Source: Butyricimonas faecihominis
GTDB taxonomy: Bacteria > Bacteroidota > Bacteroidia > Bacteroidales > Marinifilaceae
Assembly: GCF_033096445.1 (NCBI RefSeq)
Contig: NZ_AP028155.1
Span: 1,307,880-1,371,879 of the forward strand
DNA length: 64,000 nucleotides
Direction: 5' to 3'
Part shown: positions 36,159-44,280 of the stretch, in pieces
Position numbering within the stretch: position 1 is the first letter of the stretch
Layout: every line of letters starts with the position of its first letter
Notes under the pieces: model-generated
Databases searched by the model: none
Told to the model about the DNA's origin: nothing
What the model saw: the letters and a program-made list of their open reading frames with translations, nothing else
Translations under genes and position numbers: made by a program

Positions 36159-37001
36159 ATGAAAACAACATTAGTTACCGCATTAATCCTACTCACCACC
36201 ACGTTTGCCTTTAGTAGCTGCAAAGACAGCAGCTACACTCCACCCAAAAACGTCGTGAGTGCCTTTAAAGCCAAATATCCCTCGGCAAAACGAGTAGAAT
36301 GGGAAGTGAAAAACACGTATCAAGTGGCCGAATTCCATATCGACTTCACGGAAGCCGAAGCTTGGTTTGACAACAACGGCCAATGGGTGATGACAGAAAG
36401 CGACGTCAAGTATAGTTCCCTCCCCGTGGTAATCCGCAATAGCTTTGAATCCGGAGAATACGGAAAATGGGAAGTAGAAGACGTTGACAAACTGGAAAGA
36501 GCCGGGATGGAAACCATCTACATCATCGAAGCCGAACTCGGGGAACAAGAAGTCGCCCTGCATTATCTGGAAAATGGAACACTGGTAAAAACCCTCATGG
36601 ATAACGGTCGGGGCTATCAACCGGAGAGCGCACCACAGGCAGTTTTACAATTCATCCGGCAGAAATACCCGCAGGCCAATATCGTGGAAATAGATCAGGA
36701 TAAAGGGCTATTGAAAATTGACATTATTGATCAACGAATCATGAAAGAAGTAGTGTTCAACCACCAGAATCAATGGGTTGTCACCACGTGGGAAGTACTG
36801 CAAAATAATGTTCCGGCTAACGTGATGAACGTGTTGAAAACTTCTTCCTACGCGAACTACCGGATAGATGACATTGATTATGAAGAAAGAGCAGACGGTT
36901 CTCTCGTTTACATTTTTGAAGTTGAACAAGGAGATCGGGAATTCGATGTCACGATAGACGCTAACAATCTCAAGATTGTATCTGCAATACCAAAGAATTA
37001 A
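36159..37001 (+). CDS. PepSY-like (DUF2874) lipoprotein, second copy
   Basis: A 280-residue homologue of the preceding protein with the same two-domain layout: lipobox about Cys21 (FSSC), first domain with KYPSAKRVEWE and EAWFDNNGQWVMTES, second with KYPQANIVEID and VFNHQNQWVVTTWEV. It begins 59 bp after the first copy and ends at a hairpin terminator, so the two form one unit. Tandem duplication and divergence is the simplest origin. Confidence 0.85.
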   Translation: MKTTLVTALILLTTTFAFSSCKDSSYTPPKNVVSAFKAKYPSAKRVEWEVKNTYQVAEFHIDFTEAEAWFDNNGQWVMTESDVKYSSLPVVIRNSFESGEYGKWEVEDVDKLERAGMETIYIIEAELGEQEVALHYLENGTLVKTLMDNGRGYQPESAPQAVLQFIRQKYPQANIVEIDQDKGLLKIDIIDQRIMKEVVFNHQNQWVVTTWEVLQNNVPANVMNVLKTSSYANYRIDDIDYEERADGSLVYIFEVEQGDREFDVTIDANNLKIVSAIPKN

Positions 37002-37007
37002 TAACCG

Positions 37008-37040
37008 AAGGGCGGCCTCAAAAGACCGCCCTTTGATTTT
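37008..37040 (+). terminator. Intrinsic terminator after PepSY pair
   Basis: AAGGGCGG (37008-37015) pairs with CCGCCCTT (37026-37033) and a T-rich stretch follows. It overlaps the convergent stop region of the transglutaminase gene. Confidence 0.75.
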
Positions 37041-38220
37041 ACAAGTGTAATTTCACTTCTACCGGTTTCTCTTTCACTTTCACTTCTTCACCTACCCATT
37101 TACCGTCTTTATCGAAATAATTCAACGTATATACTTTATTTTTTTCCACCATAAATTCCAACACGTCATTCATATCCTGTGTTGGTCCGGCAGTACGTCC
37201 TCCACCGATTTGGTCTTTACCGCAGAAAATGTCCACGTTGGCAGCTACCCGATCATCAGATTTACGCATATTGCGTTTATCTTTAAACATCATGACCTTT
37301 AGAGGTACATAATTTCCCCCAGCCAATTGAGATTGATAAACCTCTTGATAAATATCCAAATACCGTTGAGTGACATTGATAGCAGGCACGTACTTAATAT
37401 TAAAATCCCAAACCAACGGAAAACTCTCCCCCGTCGGTTTGAAAGAAGAGGCCCAGATAGCGTGCATCCGATCCTTTGGATCAGCTTTTCCGGCATCGGC
37501 AAGGAACCAAGAACGATCGAGTTCGTTCGGGTAATACTCGGTGAAATACCATTTACCATCCAACCAAACCTCGCACCAGTTATGATTTCCACGGTTATCA
37601 TGCCAGTTAGCTGTTCCGGCAATACGGGAAGGAATACCCACTGACCGCAAAGCATCCGTTAACAAAATAGACAGACCGCTACAAGAAGCCATTCCCTGAC
37701 GAATAGACTCTGACGGGTTCTGATCCGGTTTCTCACGAGCCGTGTTGTAATCCACCTTCACTTCATCACGGATGTTCTTGTTCACGGCTTTAATTGCCTC
37801 CTCCAAAGTTTTGCAATTCTCCACGTAAGGAGCGAATCTCTTGTAGAAATCGGCACGCCATTGATCTCTTTCCTCGTTCAGTGAAGCGTAAGGCAACACG
37901 TCATTCAAGAAAATGGAATCCGGCACGCTCTTCGCCCAAGCAAAACGGTTACGAGCCTCGTATGCCAATTTCACGTTCGACAACAAATCATCCCCTTTCA
38001 TCGTTTTCAAATCCCGCTCCGGCATGTAAGAAATCAAAAAGGCCACGCCCTCCTTCATTTCCGGCGTCGCACTTTCCAACGCTTTTGCCAGTTCCGGCTG
38101 ATTCGTTCCCGACGTTTCTAAAGCTTTGTCCAACAAAGCATGATATTTTTCCGGCACTCCCGGATACTTCGCACATGCAAAGCACATGCAACACAACAAC
38201 AAGATAAATGTACTTCTCAT
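37039..38220 (-). CDS. Transglutaminase-like lipoprotein
   Basis: A 393-residue envelope lipoprotein (lipobox about Cys16, CFAC). The transglutaminase-like core spans about 130-245, with the catalytic Cys180 in GMASCSGLS, His213 in RGNHNWCEVW and a likely Asp in the PNELDRSW segment. Such domains act as cysteine peptidases or amidases as often as cross-linkers. The C-terminal part (about 280-393) looks like a beta domain. It starts 3 bp after the upstream dihydroorotate-dehydrogenase-like gene, so they are co-transcribed, an odd pairing functionally. Confidence 0.85.
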   Translation of the reverse strand: MRSTFILLLCCMCFACAKYPGVPEKYHALLDKALETSGTNQPELAKALESATPEMKEGVAFLISYMPERDLKTMKGDDLLSNVKLAYEARNRFAWAKSVPDSIFLNDVLPYASLNEERDQWRADFYKRFAPYVENCKTLEEAIKAVNKNIRDEVKVDYNTAREKPDQNPSESIRQGMASCSGLSILLTDALRSVGIPSRIAGTANWHDNRGNHNWCEVWLDGKWYFTEYYPNELDRSWFLADAGKADPKDRMHAIWASSFKPTGESFPLVWDFNIKYVPAINVTQRYLDIYQEVYQSQLAGGNYVPLKVMMFKDKRNMRKSDDRVAANVDIFCGKDQIGGGRTAGPTQDMNDVLEFMVEKNKVYTLNYFDKDGKWVGEEVKVKEKPVEVKLHL

Positions 38221-38223
38221 AAA

Positions 38224-39219
38224 TTAATATTGTTTATTACTAAAGTATTTCATGAACTGGGCTCTTTCATAAAGATCCGGATTCTCGATGGACGAATAGG
38301 AAAGCATTCCCCGGTAATCCCCGATCGTCTTGAAAGCTTTCGTGTCCATCCATTTCCCGATAAAATTATTTATATCCTCGATCACGTGAATACCCTTCTC
38401 GTAAAGAACCGAACAAACTTGAACTGTCGTTGCTCCTGCCAACAATAACTTCACGGCAGCCTCACCGCCATGTACGCCCGTGGATGCAGAAATTTCCAAC
38501 TTTTTATCCTTCCCGGCCAATATTCCGGTCCATCTCAAGGTTGTCCTCAATTCGGCAGCCGTGCTAAACACGGATGCGGCCCCCATTTCTAATGTATTAA
38601 TATTTATATCCGGCTCGTAGAATCGATTGAATAACGTAGTTGCATTCGCCCCGTAAGCCTTGATTTTATCCACGAAAGCGGAAAGGTTCGTGAAATAATG
38701 ACTGATCTTAACAGAAACAGGTATCTTTATCTGGCTCTTGATGGATTTCACGATCTCGAAATACACATTCTCCACTTCCGCACTCTCCCTAAATTCGTTT
38801 ACAGGCAAAATGAAGACATTCAACTCCAGCGCATCTGCCCCAGCCTCTTCCAACTGGCTGGCAAACGAAATCCATTCACCACCACTAAAACAGTTCACGC
38901 TGGCAATCACGGGTATCGTCAAACGACTCTTGGCATTACGAACCAATTCCACGTACTTCTGTATCGTGTTGGAACGAATGTACGTTTTGATATAATCCTC
39001 GGCCTCCGGGTAAGCATCACTCATCCCGTAACCGGCCTTGAACACACCGGAAGTCTCCTCGTTAATCTGTTCCTCGAAAATAGATTTCAACACCACGGCT
39101 CCCACTCCCGCTTTCTCCATCTCGACCATCTTCTCCACGTCGGACGTTAAACCGCAACTTCCCGCGATAATCGGACTCCGTAACTCCAGTCCCATGTATT
39201 TCGTCTTCAAATCTGCCAT
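38224..39219 (-). CDS. Dihydroorotate-dehydrogenase-like flavoprotein
   Basis: A 331-residue TIM-barrel flavoprotein related to class 1 dihydroorotate dehydrogenase. Family stretches seen are LELRSPIIAGSCGLT near the N-terminus, SVNCFSGGEW, GADALELNVF, VSVKISHYFTNL and the FMN-phosphate segment AAVKLLLAGATTVQVCS (split about 260-280). Bacteroidales carry this paralogue in addition to the true PyrD, so its substrate is uncertain and I give no gene symbol. It sits between yggS-like and transglutaminase genes on the same strand. Confidence 0.85.
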   Translation of the reverse strand: MADLKTKYMGLELRSPIIAGSCGLTSDVEKMVEMEKAGVGAVVLKSIFEEQINEETSGVFKAGYGMSDAYPEAEDYIKTYIRSNTIQKYVELVRNAKSRLTIPVIASVNCFSGGEWISFASQLEEAGADALELNVFILPVNEFRESAEVENVYFEIVKSIKSQIKIPVSVKISHYFTNLSAFVDKIKAYGANATTLFNRFYEPDININTLEMGAASVFSTAAELRTTLRWTGILAGKDKKLEISASTGVHGGEAAVKLLLAGATTVQVCSVLYEKGIHVIEDINNFIGKWMDTKAFKTIGDYRGMLSYSSIENPDLYERAQFMKYFSNKQY

Positions 39220-39257
39220 AATGATTTATTTAAATAGTTAATAATGAATCTTTCAAA

Positions 39258-39938
39258 TTATATATTCGCGTAATTTCTCGCCCCGAAGATGGAACTCCCC
39301 ACGCGTACCATCGTACTTCCTTCCTCCACGGCTATCCGGTAATCACCGGACATCCCCATGGATAATTCCTTGAATTCAGGGTTCTCCGCAAAATAAGTTG
39401 CCTTCAACTCGTCAAAAATCTCTTTCAGGTGATGAAATTCCCGTCTGACCTGCACCTCATCATCCGTGTTCGTCGCCATCCCCATCACGCCCACGATCTT
39501 CACGTTCTTCATCTGCTTGTAATCGTTACTCTCCAAGAGAGCTTTCGCCTCTTCCATATCCAACCCGAACTTAGTTTCCTCACTGGCTATATAAAATTGC
39601 AACAGGCAAGGGATCACCCGATCATGTTTTTTCCCCTCCTTGTCAATGGTCTCCAACAATTTCAAGCTCTCCACACCATGAATCAAAGAAACGAAAGCGG
39701 CCATATACTTCACTTTATTCGTTTGTAAATGACCGATCATGTGCCATTCTATATCTTTGGGAAGTACCTCGTACTTCTCCGCTAGTTCCTGTACCCGGTT
39801 TTCCCCGAATACTCTCTGCCCAGCCTCGTATGCCTCCACTATCGCCTCCACGGGCTTTGTTTTCGATACGGCAACTAATTTTACTCCTTCCGGCAAACTA
39901 CCGGCAATCTCTTTCAAATTTTCTACAATACTGTTCAT
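39258..39938 (-). CDS. YggS/PROSC-family PLP-binding protein
   Basis: A 226-residue PLP homeostasis protein with an alanine-racemase-like TIM barrel but no second domain. PLP would bind Lys26 in VAVSKTKP; GENRVQE, WHMIGHLQTNKV and the SMGMSGDYRIAVEEGSTMVRVG blocks (split over about 190-215) are all present. It buffers pyridoxal phosphate and influences amino-acid metabolism. A -7 box at 39982-39989 gives it a promoter, probably shared with the next two genes. Confidence 0.93.
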   Translation of the reverse strand: MNSIVENLKEIAGSLPEGVKLVAVSKTKPVEAIVEAYEAGQRVFGENRVQELAEKYEVLPKDIEWHMIGHLQTNKVKYMAAFVSLIHGVESLKLLETIDKEGKKHDRVIPCLLQFYIASEETKFGLDMEEAKALLESNDYKQMKNVKIVGVMGMATNTDDEVQVRREFHHLKEIFDELKATYFAENPEFKELSMGMSGDYRIAVEEGSTMVRVGSSIFGARNYANI

Positions 39939-39981
39939 TCCTTTTCAACATTTAACATGCCCTTGAAATACTACGGACTTA

Positions 39982-39989
39982 CAAATATA
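39982..39989 (-). promoter_or_regulatory. -7 promoter box upstream of yggS-like gene
   Basis: Minus-strand TATATTTG, 43 bp upstream of the ATG at 39938. Confidence 0.5.
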
Positions 39990-40175
39990 ACGTAAAATCA
40001 GAATATAATGTCAGTATACAAGCGTTAAAAATTAACGTTTATACCCTTCCGTTACAGGTTCTCGGGTCACAAGTCGCAAGTTAATTGAAATTTACCCGTG
40101 CATGGCATTCCCGCAGCCCGAAGAACAGACAAAGTAAAAAACGTTTCATGTTCTTCTACTCTCACGGAATTTTGT

Positions 40176-40183
40176 TAATTTTG
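40176..40183 (+). promoter_or_regulatory. -7 promoter box of truA
   Basis: TAATTTTG, 20 bp before the truA ATG at 40204. Confidence 0.55.
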
Positions 40184-40203
40184 AATCTTGAAAAAGTGGA
40201 AAC

Positions 40204-40950
40204 ATGCACAGGTATTTTATTGAATTAGCATATAACGGAAGTGGATATAACGGTTGGCAGATACAACCCAATGCCCCCTCTGTCCAAGAAGAAATCAACA
40301 AGGCTCTCTCCCTCTTGTTGAAACAAGAAATCAACGTGACCGGGGCCGGACGAACAGACACGGGAGTACACGCATCGTTTTTCGTGGCCCACTTTGAGAG
40401 TGATGTCGCCATTTCTCACACGAAAGCCTTGGCAGACAAACTCAATCGTTTCTTGGGAAAAAACATCGCGATCAAAGATATATACGCCGTGTTGCCTGAT
40501 ATGCATGCTCGATTTTCGGCAATATCGCGTACGTACAAATATTATATCAATAAAAGCAAGAATCCGTTTACTTACCCGTTTGCCTACCGACCGCACCCCC
40601 TACCGGACATCCGGTTAATGAACAACGCTTGTGAACTTCTCCTGCGTTACGAGGATTTCACCAGTTTCTCCAAACTGCACACGGATGTAAAAACGAACAT
40701 CTGCCATTTGATGGAGGCCAACTGGGAAGAAACGGATGAACAACTTGTATTCACGATCAAAGCCGATCGTTTCCTGCGTAACATGGTACGTGCCATCGTG
40801 GGAACATTGTTGGATGTAGGGCAAGGACGTATCACGCTGGAACAATTCCAACAGATTATTGAAAGCAAGGATCGATGCAAAGCAGGAACTTCCGTTCCCG
40901 GTAATGCCTTGTTTCTTTGTGATATTGAATATCCCCCGTGTAAACTATAA
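40204..40950 (+). CDS. truA: tRNA pseudouridine synthase A
   Basis: Makes pseudouridine at positions 38-40 of tRNA anticodon stems. The 248-residue length is standard. The catalytic Asp52 lies in GAGRTDTGVHA; the RFSAISRTYKYYI motif (about 100-112) and the C-terminal RFLRNMVRAIVGTLLDVG block are intact. It is followed 11 bp later by the DUF4105 gene in the same direction. Confidence 0.97.
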   Translation: MHRYFIELAYNGSGYNGWQIQPNAPSVQEEINKALSLLLKQEINVTGAGRTDTGVHASFFVAHFESDVAISHTKALADKLNRFLGKNIAIKDIYAVLPDMHARFSAISRTYKYYINKSKNPFTYPFAYRPHPLPDIRLMNNACELLLRYEDFTSFSKLHTDVKTNICHLMEANWEETDEQLVFTIKADRFLRNMVRAIVGTLLDVGQGRITLEQFQQIIESKDRCKAGTSVPGNALFLCDIEYPPCKL

Positions 40951-40961
40951 TATTGAAACAC

Positions 40962-42116
40962 ATGAAAACAAAACTATTCATCATATCCTTTTTCCTGATT
41001 TTACTCACAGCGAGTACGTCAGCCTCCGTCAAGTTGTCCAAAGACGCCACGATCAGTATTCTGACGTGTTCCCCGGGTAACGAACTCTACTCGCTGTTCG
41101 GACACACGGGCATCCGGGTGGTTGACAAGGCAAACAACATGGATATTGTTTTCAATTACGGAACGTTTGATTTTGCAACCCAAGGATTCTATTTCAAATT
41201 TGCACGTGGACTACTTCCCTACCAATTATCGTGTTCCGAATTTCGTCGTTTTTTATCTTCCTACATTCATGACGAACGTAGCGTGTATTCCCAGATCTTA
41301 AACCTAGATTCCATTCAAAAGCAATACTTGATGGACTTGCTCGTTGAAAATCATGAACCTGCAAACCGGGAATACCTCTACAACTTTCTATATGACAATT
41401 GTTCAACCCGGGTTCGGGACATCATAGAGAAAAGTACAGGTAATCAAATCACATGGATTGCCCAGCCTTCCACGAAAAGCTTTTGGAATCTTCTGGATGA
41501 ATACCTAGGTCGTTCCCCTTGGATTCAATGGGGTATTCACACGATCCTCGGCTCTCCCGCAACCTCCACGGCTACCATCCATGAACAAATGTTTCTTCCC
41601 GATTACCTCATGTATCGTTTAGATTCCGCGGCATATAATGGGACTCCACTCGTGCAACCGATAGAGACAGTATACGAGGCCCCGGAACAAGACCTTTCAA
41701 CACCTTGGTATTTCTCCCCGTTCTTTGTTTTTGCCATTTGTACGCTTGCACTCATTTTATTTTTACAAAAGGTAAAAAGCCGCCGTTTGCTAAAAGCTAT
41801 CGCTATTCCCTTCTTTATTGCGACAGGCGTTGTCGGGTGCCTCATCGTCTTTTTGTGTTTCTTCACGAAACATCCCACGATGTTCCCCAACTTCAATGCT
41901 TTCTGGGCAAATCCGTTAAACCTCATCGCCGCTTTCTTCCTCGGTAAACGCACTCTACCGTGGATCATCAATAAATACTTGTTCATCTACCTCTATCTCT
42001 TGATCATCGGCTTTTTGCTATGGTTCCTGTTCGTTCCGGCAGTTCCCTATGCTTCCATGGTCATCATGATATGGATGATATACCTCTGCATCCGTCTTCG
42101 ACAAAGCGGGAAATAA
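40962..42116 (+). CDS. DUF4105 (Lnb N-terminal-like) membrane protein
   Basis: A 384-residue protein with a signal peptide, a periplasmic DUF4105 domain (about 22-225, with the family hallmark LYSLFGHTGIRV and YNFLYDNCSTRVRD) and about five C-terminal membrane helices (about 242-384). DUF4105 is the N-terminal periplasmic domain of Lnb-type lipoprotein N-acyltransferases; the His in FGHT and Cys in DNCSTR are the likely catalytic pair of its cysteine-protease-like fold. It may therefore modify lipoproteins. The ATG at 40962 is chosen because the frame extension upstream begins with TTG. Confidence 0.8.
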   Translation: MKTKLFIISFFLILLTASTSASVKLSKDATISILTCSPGNELYSLFGHTGIRVVDKANNMDIVFNYGTFDFATQGFYFKFARGLLPYQLSCSEFRRFLSSYIHDERSVYSQILNLDSIQKQYLMDLLVENHEPANREYLYNFLYDNCSTRVRDIIEKSTGNQITWIAQPSTKSFWNLLDEYLGRSPWIQWGIHTILGSPATSTATIHEQMFLPDYLMYRLDSAAYNGTPLVQPIETVYEAPEQDLSTPWYFSPFFVFAICTLALILFLQKVKSRRLLKAIAIPFFIATGVVGCLIVFLCFFTKHPTMFPNFNAFWANPLNLIAAFFLGKRTLPWIINKYLFIYLYLLIIGFLLWFLFVPAVPYASMVIMIWMIYLCIRLRQSGK

Positions 42117-42144
42117 TATTTTTCGAGATTCTTTGCCTCAGCTC

Positions 42145-42174
42145 TTGCAGATTGAAATAAAACCTCTATATTTG
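42145..42174 (+). promoter_or_regulatory. Promoter of tRNA-Phe
   Basis: TTG at 42145-42147, a 19-bp spacer and TATATTTG at 42167-42174, 18 bp before the tRNA 5' end. Confidence 0.65.
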
Positions 42175-42192
42175 CACTCGCAATTCAGCGAT

Positions 42193-42265
42193 GGTACCAT
42201 AGCTCAGTTGGTAGAGCAAAGGACTGAAAATCCTTGTGTCCCCGGTTCGATTCCTGGTGGTACCA
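42193..42265 (+). tRNA. tRNA-Phe (GAA)
   Basis: A 73-base cloverleaf. Acceptor GGTACCA pairs with TGGTACC (42258-42264), D-arm GCTC/GAGC, anticodon stem AGGAC-type with loop CTGAAAA giving anticodon GAA, T-arm with TTCGATT loop, discriminator A at 42265. CCA is not encoded. It is preceded by its own promoter and followed by a terminator, so it is a single-gene unit. Confidence 0.97.
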
Positions 42266-42275
42266 CTGAAAATGA

Positions 42276-42305
42276 GAGAGTTACGAAAGTAACTCTCTTT
42301 TCTTT
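42276..42305 (+). terminator. Terminator after tRNA-Phe
   Basis: GAGAGTTAC (42276-42284) pairs with GTAACTCTC (42289-42297) around a GAAA tetraloop, followed by TTTTCTTTT. Confidence 0.9.
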
Positions 42306-42481
42306 TATCTCAAAAAATGTCATTTTCAGCCCAATGTTTAAACCAAGAATTAAACCGAAAACCAGAATCAGCAAGAAATCCCATACATTTTGTCAACCAG
42401 AAGGTCAACCAAATGACCATAGAGTAAAAATCTAATCAAATAAATTGTTCGAATTATACTGGAAAAAATTCTTTCTTATTC

Positions 42482-42557
42482 TACTTTTGTGGTCGCTAAA
42501 AAAGTAACACGTAGTAAAAGTCGGACAGACATGGAGGCGACCAAGGCCTCCCGTTGA
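42482..42557 (+). promoter_or_regulatory. Promoter followed by switch-like inverted repeats and mini-ORF
   Basis: The rest of the 42306-42602 spacer holds no gene I can support, but here TACTTTTG (42482-42489) is followed at once by GGTCGC (42491-42496), which pairs with GCGACC (42537-42542). An alternative hairpin, GGAGGC (42533-42538) with GCCTCC (42546-42551), uses overlapping bases, so the two exclude each other. An 8-codon frame (42531-42557, MEATKASR) covers both. A second -7 box, TATTTTTG at 42576-42583, serves the next gene. A leader peptide or short RNA is possible. Confidence 0.35.
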
Positions 42558-42602
42558 TCTACCAGAAATATTTCTTATTTTTGCAACCGAACAAGAATCG
42601 TT

Positions 42603-43145
42603 ATGAAAGCGCTATTCATCAAAATCATCCCTTACGTAACCGTGCTACTCGCCATGATAGCCTGGGGAATCGGATATGCCATTTACGGGGAAACACTAAT
42701 TGATTGGTGGGAACCTCTCTCGATGGCTCTTATACTCGCTATCGCTACTCTGTTCTTGTATAAAAACTGGCAATGGTTAACTCGTTCCAATAGTAAAATA
42801 TTGAATGGTATATGCCATCTATTTCATGTAAGCGCTCTCTGTTATTTCTTAATATTAGGCGGGAATCTTATATTGGCTGATCCGTCTTCTACTCGGGAAG
42901 AAAAAGTAACCGTACTCTCAAAACATATCGAAACACACAAGCAAACCCGTAGAGTCGGAAACCACCGTTATGTTCCAGCCGGGGAAAGAAAAGAATATTA
43001 CCTGCAAGTAATTTTCGAAAACGGGACACGAAAAAAACTCCCGGTTTCACTCTCCACCTATAACAAGACACGTACGAACGCAACTAGGACACTAACCCTA
43101 GAAAAAGGATTCTTCGGCTATACCATTATCAAAAAAGGAATCTAA
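42603..43145 (+). CDS. Hypothetical membrane protein
   Basis: A 180-residue protein of no recognised family. Three membrane helices are predicted (about 8-28, 37-54, 70-90), followed by a soluble C-terminal domain of about 85 residues that begins with a basic helix and ends in beta-like strands (YYLQVIFENGTRKKLPVSL, FFGYTIIKKGI). The layout resembles DUF3592-type membrane proteins only in general form. A -7 box lies 20 bp before the ATG. Its stop is 2 bp from the convergent stop of the WYL regulator. Confidence 0.65.
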   Translation: MKALFIKIIPYVTVLLAMIAWGIGYAIYGETLIDWWEPLSMALILAIATLFLYKNWQWLTRSNSKILNGICHLFHVSALCYFLILGGNLILADPSSTREEKVTVLSKHIETHKQTRRVGNHRYVPAGERKEYYLQVIFENGTRKKLPVSLSTYNKTRTNATRTLTLEKGFFGYTIIKKGI

Positions 43146-43147
43146 AA

Positions 43148-44167
43148 CTATTCCTGTCGATACAAATCATTTGCCTGTTGAAATTTGGATGCCATCTGTT
43201 GCACCAACACAGGTGGTGATAGCACCCGAATCCCTTCGGCAAATCCACAAATCTCCCGTCTTAGCTCTTGATTTATAACCACCTCAATCTCGAACACGAT
43301 TGCCCCGTCTTTTTGTCTTTCCACCACCCGTTGCGACTTATGCAGGGGTTTGGTTTCCACGTATGGAGCGTTGAGTCGATCTACCCAAAAACGAACCACC
43401 TCAGCCCTTGATCCAGTGTTTTTAGTTACCCCGACAAGATCGTCAAAAAACGTGACCGGATCAAACACCGTGTTTTCCCTGTAAGATTCCTCTTTAGCAA
43501 TCTCAAGACTATGAATACGGTCAAGGGCCAAGTTTACAAGCACGGATATTCCCTGTTTTACCCCGAACACGAACCAACGATTCCGGTACTCTTTTAGTAA
43601 ATAAGGATAGAACAAAAACGAGGATGCGGATCGGGCCTTGAAAGACCGGTATTTCATCCGCAGCACTTGTTTGCTCACCACCGCGTGATAAATCATATCC
43701 AGATAATCAATCCCCTTCAGACTCTCGTTCTTCTCGAAATCAATCACCGGGATTGTTTTCTGACGGGCTGAAGTCACATGATCCTCCAAACGACTGATAA
43801 TATCCCCCATATTCGAGAAGTAAGAGAACCCTTTAAACTGGCGCAACACCTCCACGGCCTCCGACATCACTTTCAAATCCTGCTCCGACAAGGGAGTGTT
43901 CGTGATACTATACTCCTCGTCTTCGTATCTATAGTATTTATTATCATATACCACGATCGGGGCATTATAACCCAATTTCTCGCTACGCATCATCTGTATA
44001 TCCATCTGAATCGTGCGCCGACTAATTCCTTTCGTGATCCCCTCGTACTCGTACAAGGCATCGGAACACGCGTCAATCAAATCTTCAAGCGTCCATCTTC
44101 TATATTTGTTACGCAGGCAGTTATCTATTGTTTTATAACGGATTAGGGCATTACGATTCGCTGGCAT
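43148..44167 (-). CDS. WYL-domain transcriptional regulator
   Basis: A 339-residue regulator: N-terminal winged helix-turn-helix (about 5-80, with GISRRTIQMDIQMMRSEK as recognition region), a linker helix, and a WYL domain (about 155-235: VLRMKYRSF, YLLKEYRNRWFVFG) followed by a WCX C-terminal extension. WYL domains sense nucleic-acid or nucleotide ligands and often control DNA/RNA-damage and defence genes. It is divergently transcribed from the Ro60-like gene with a 10-bp inverted repeat between them, and WYL regulators beside Ro/RtcB modules are a known arrangement, so it probably controls that operon. Confidence 0.88.
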   Translation of the reverse strand: MPANRNALIRYKTIDNCLRNKYRRWTLEDLIDACSDALYEYEGITKGISRRTIQMDIQMMRSEKLGYNAPIVVYDNKYYRYEDEEYSITNTPLSEQDLKVMSEAVEVLRQFKGFSYFSNMGDIISRLEDHVTSARQKTIPVIDFEKNESLKGIDYLDMIYHAVVSKQVLRMKYRSFKARSASSFLFYPYLLKEYRNRWFVFGVKQGISVLVNLALDRIHSLEIAKEESYRENTVFDPVTFFDDLVGVTKNTGSRAEVVRFWVDRLNAPYVETKPLHKSQRVVERQKDGAIVFEIEVVINQELRREICGFAEGIRVLSPPVLVQQMASKFQQANDLYRQE

Positions 44168-44180
44168 AAAAACAGAATAA

Positions 44181-44212
44181 AAATTATTTTTTCAAAAATA
44201 TGAAAATAATTT
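44181..44212. promoter_or_regulatory. Inverted repeat between WYL and Ro60 genes, candidate operator
   Basis: AAATTATTTT (44181-44190) and AAAATAATTT (44203-44212) are exact inverted copies 12 bp apart in the divergent intergenic region, 14 bp from the WYL start codon. This is a natural site for a dimeric regulator. AT-richness makes chance occurrence possible. Confidence 0.45.
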
Positions 44213-44280
44213 CAGTTACGCAAAAAGCTTGCGCACCCACCTATGCATCTTTGTGGTGTAAAACGAAAAAAGATACAATT

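Noticed and set aside
42133-42435. Open frame of 100 codons across tRNA-Phe
   Set aside because: It runs straight through the tRNA and its terminator, and has no protein-like composition.
42310-42440. Relic of an integrase or attachment-site duplication downstream of tRNA-Phe
   Set aside because: No repeat of the tRNA 3' end and no recognisable recombinase sequence could be found in the spacer.
44200-44280. 27-codon N-terminal extension of the Ro60-like protein from the ATG at 44200
   Set aside because: It crosses the likely promoter and part of the inverted repeat; the homologous start is the ATG at 44281.
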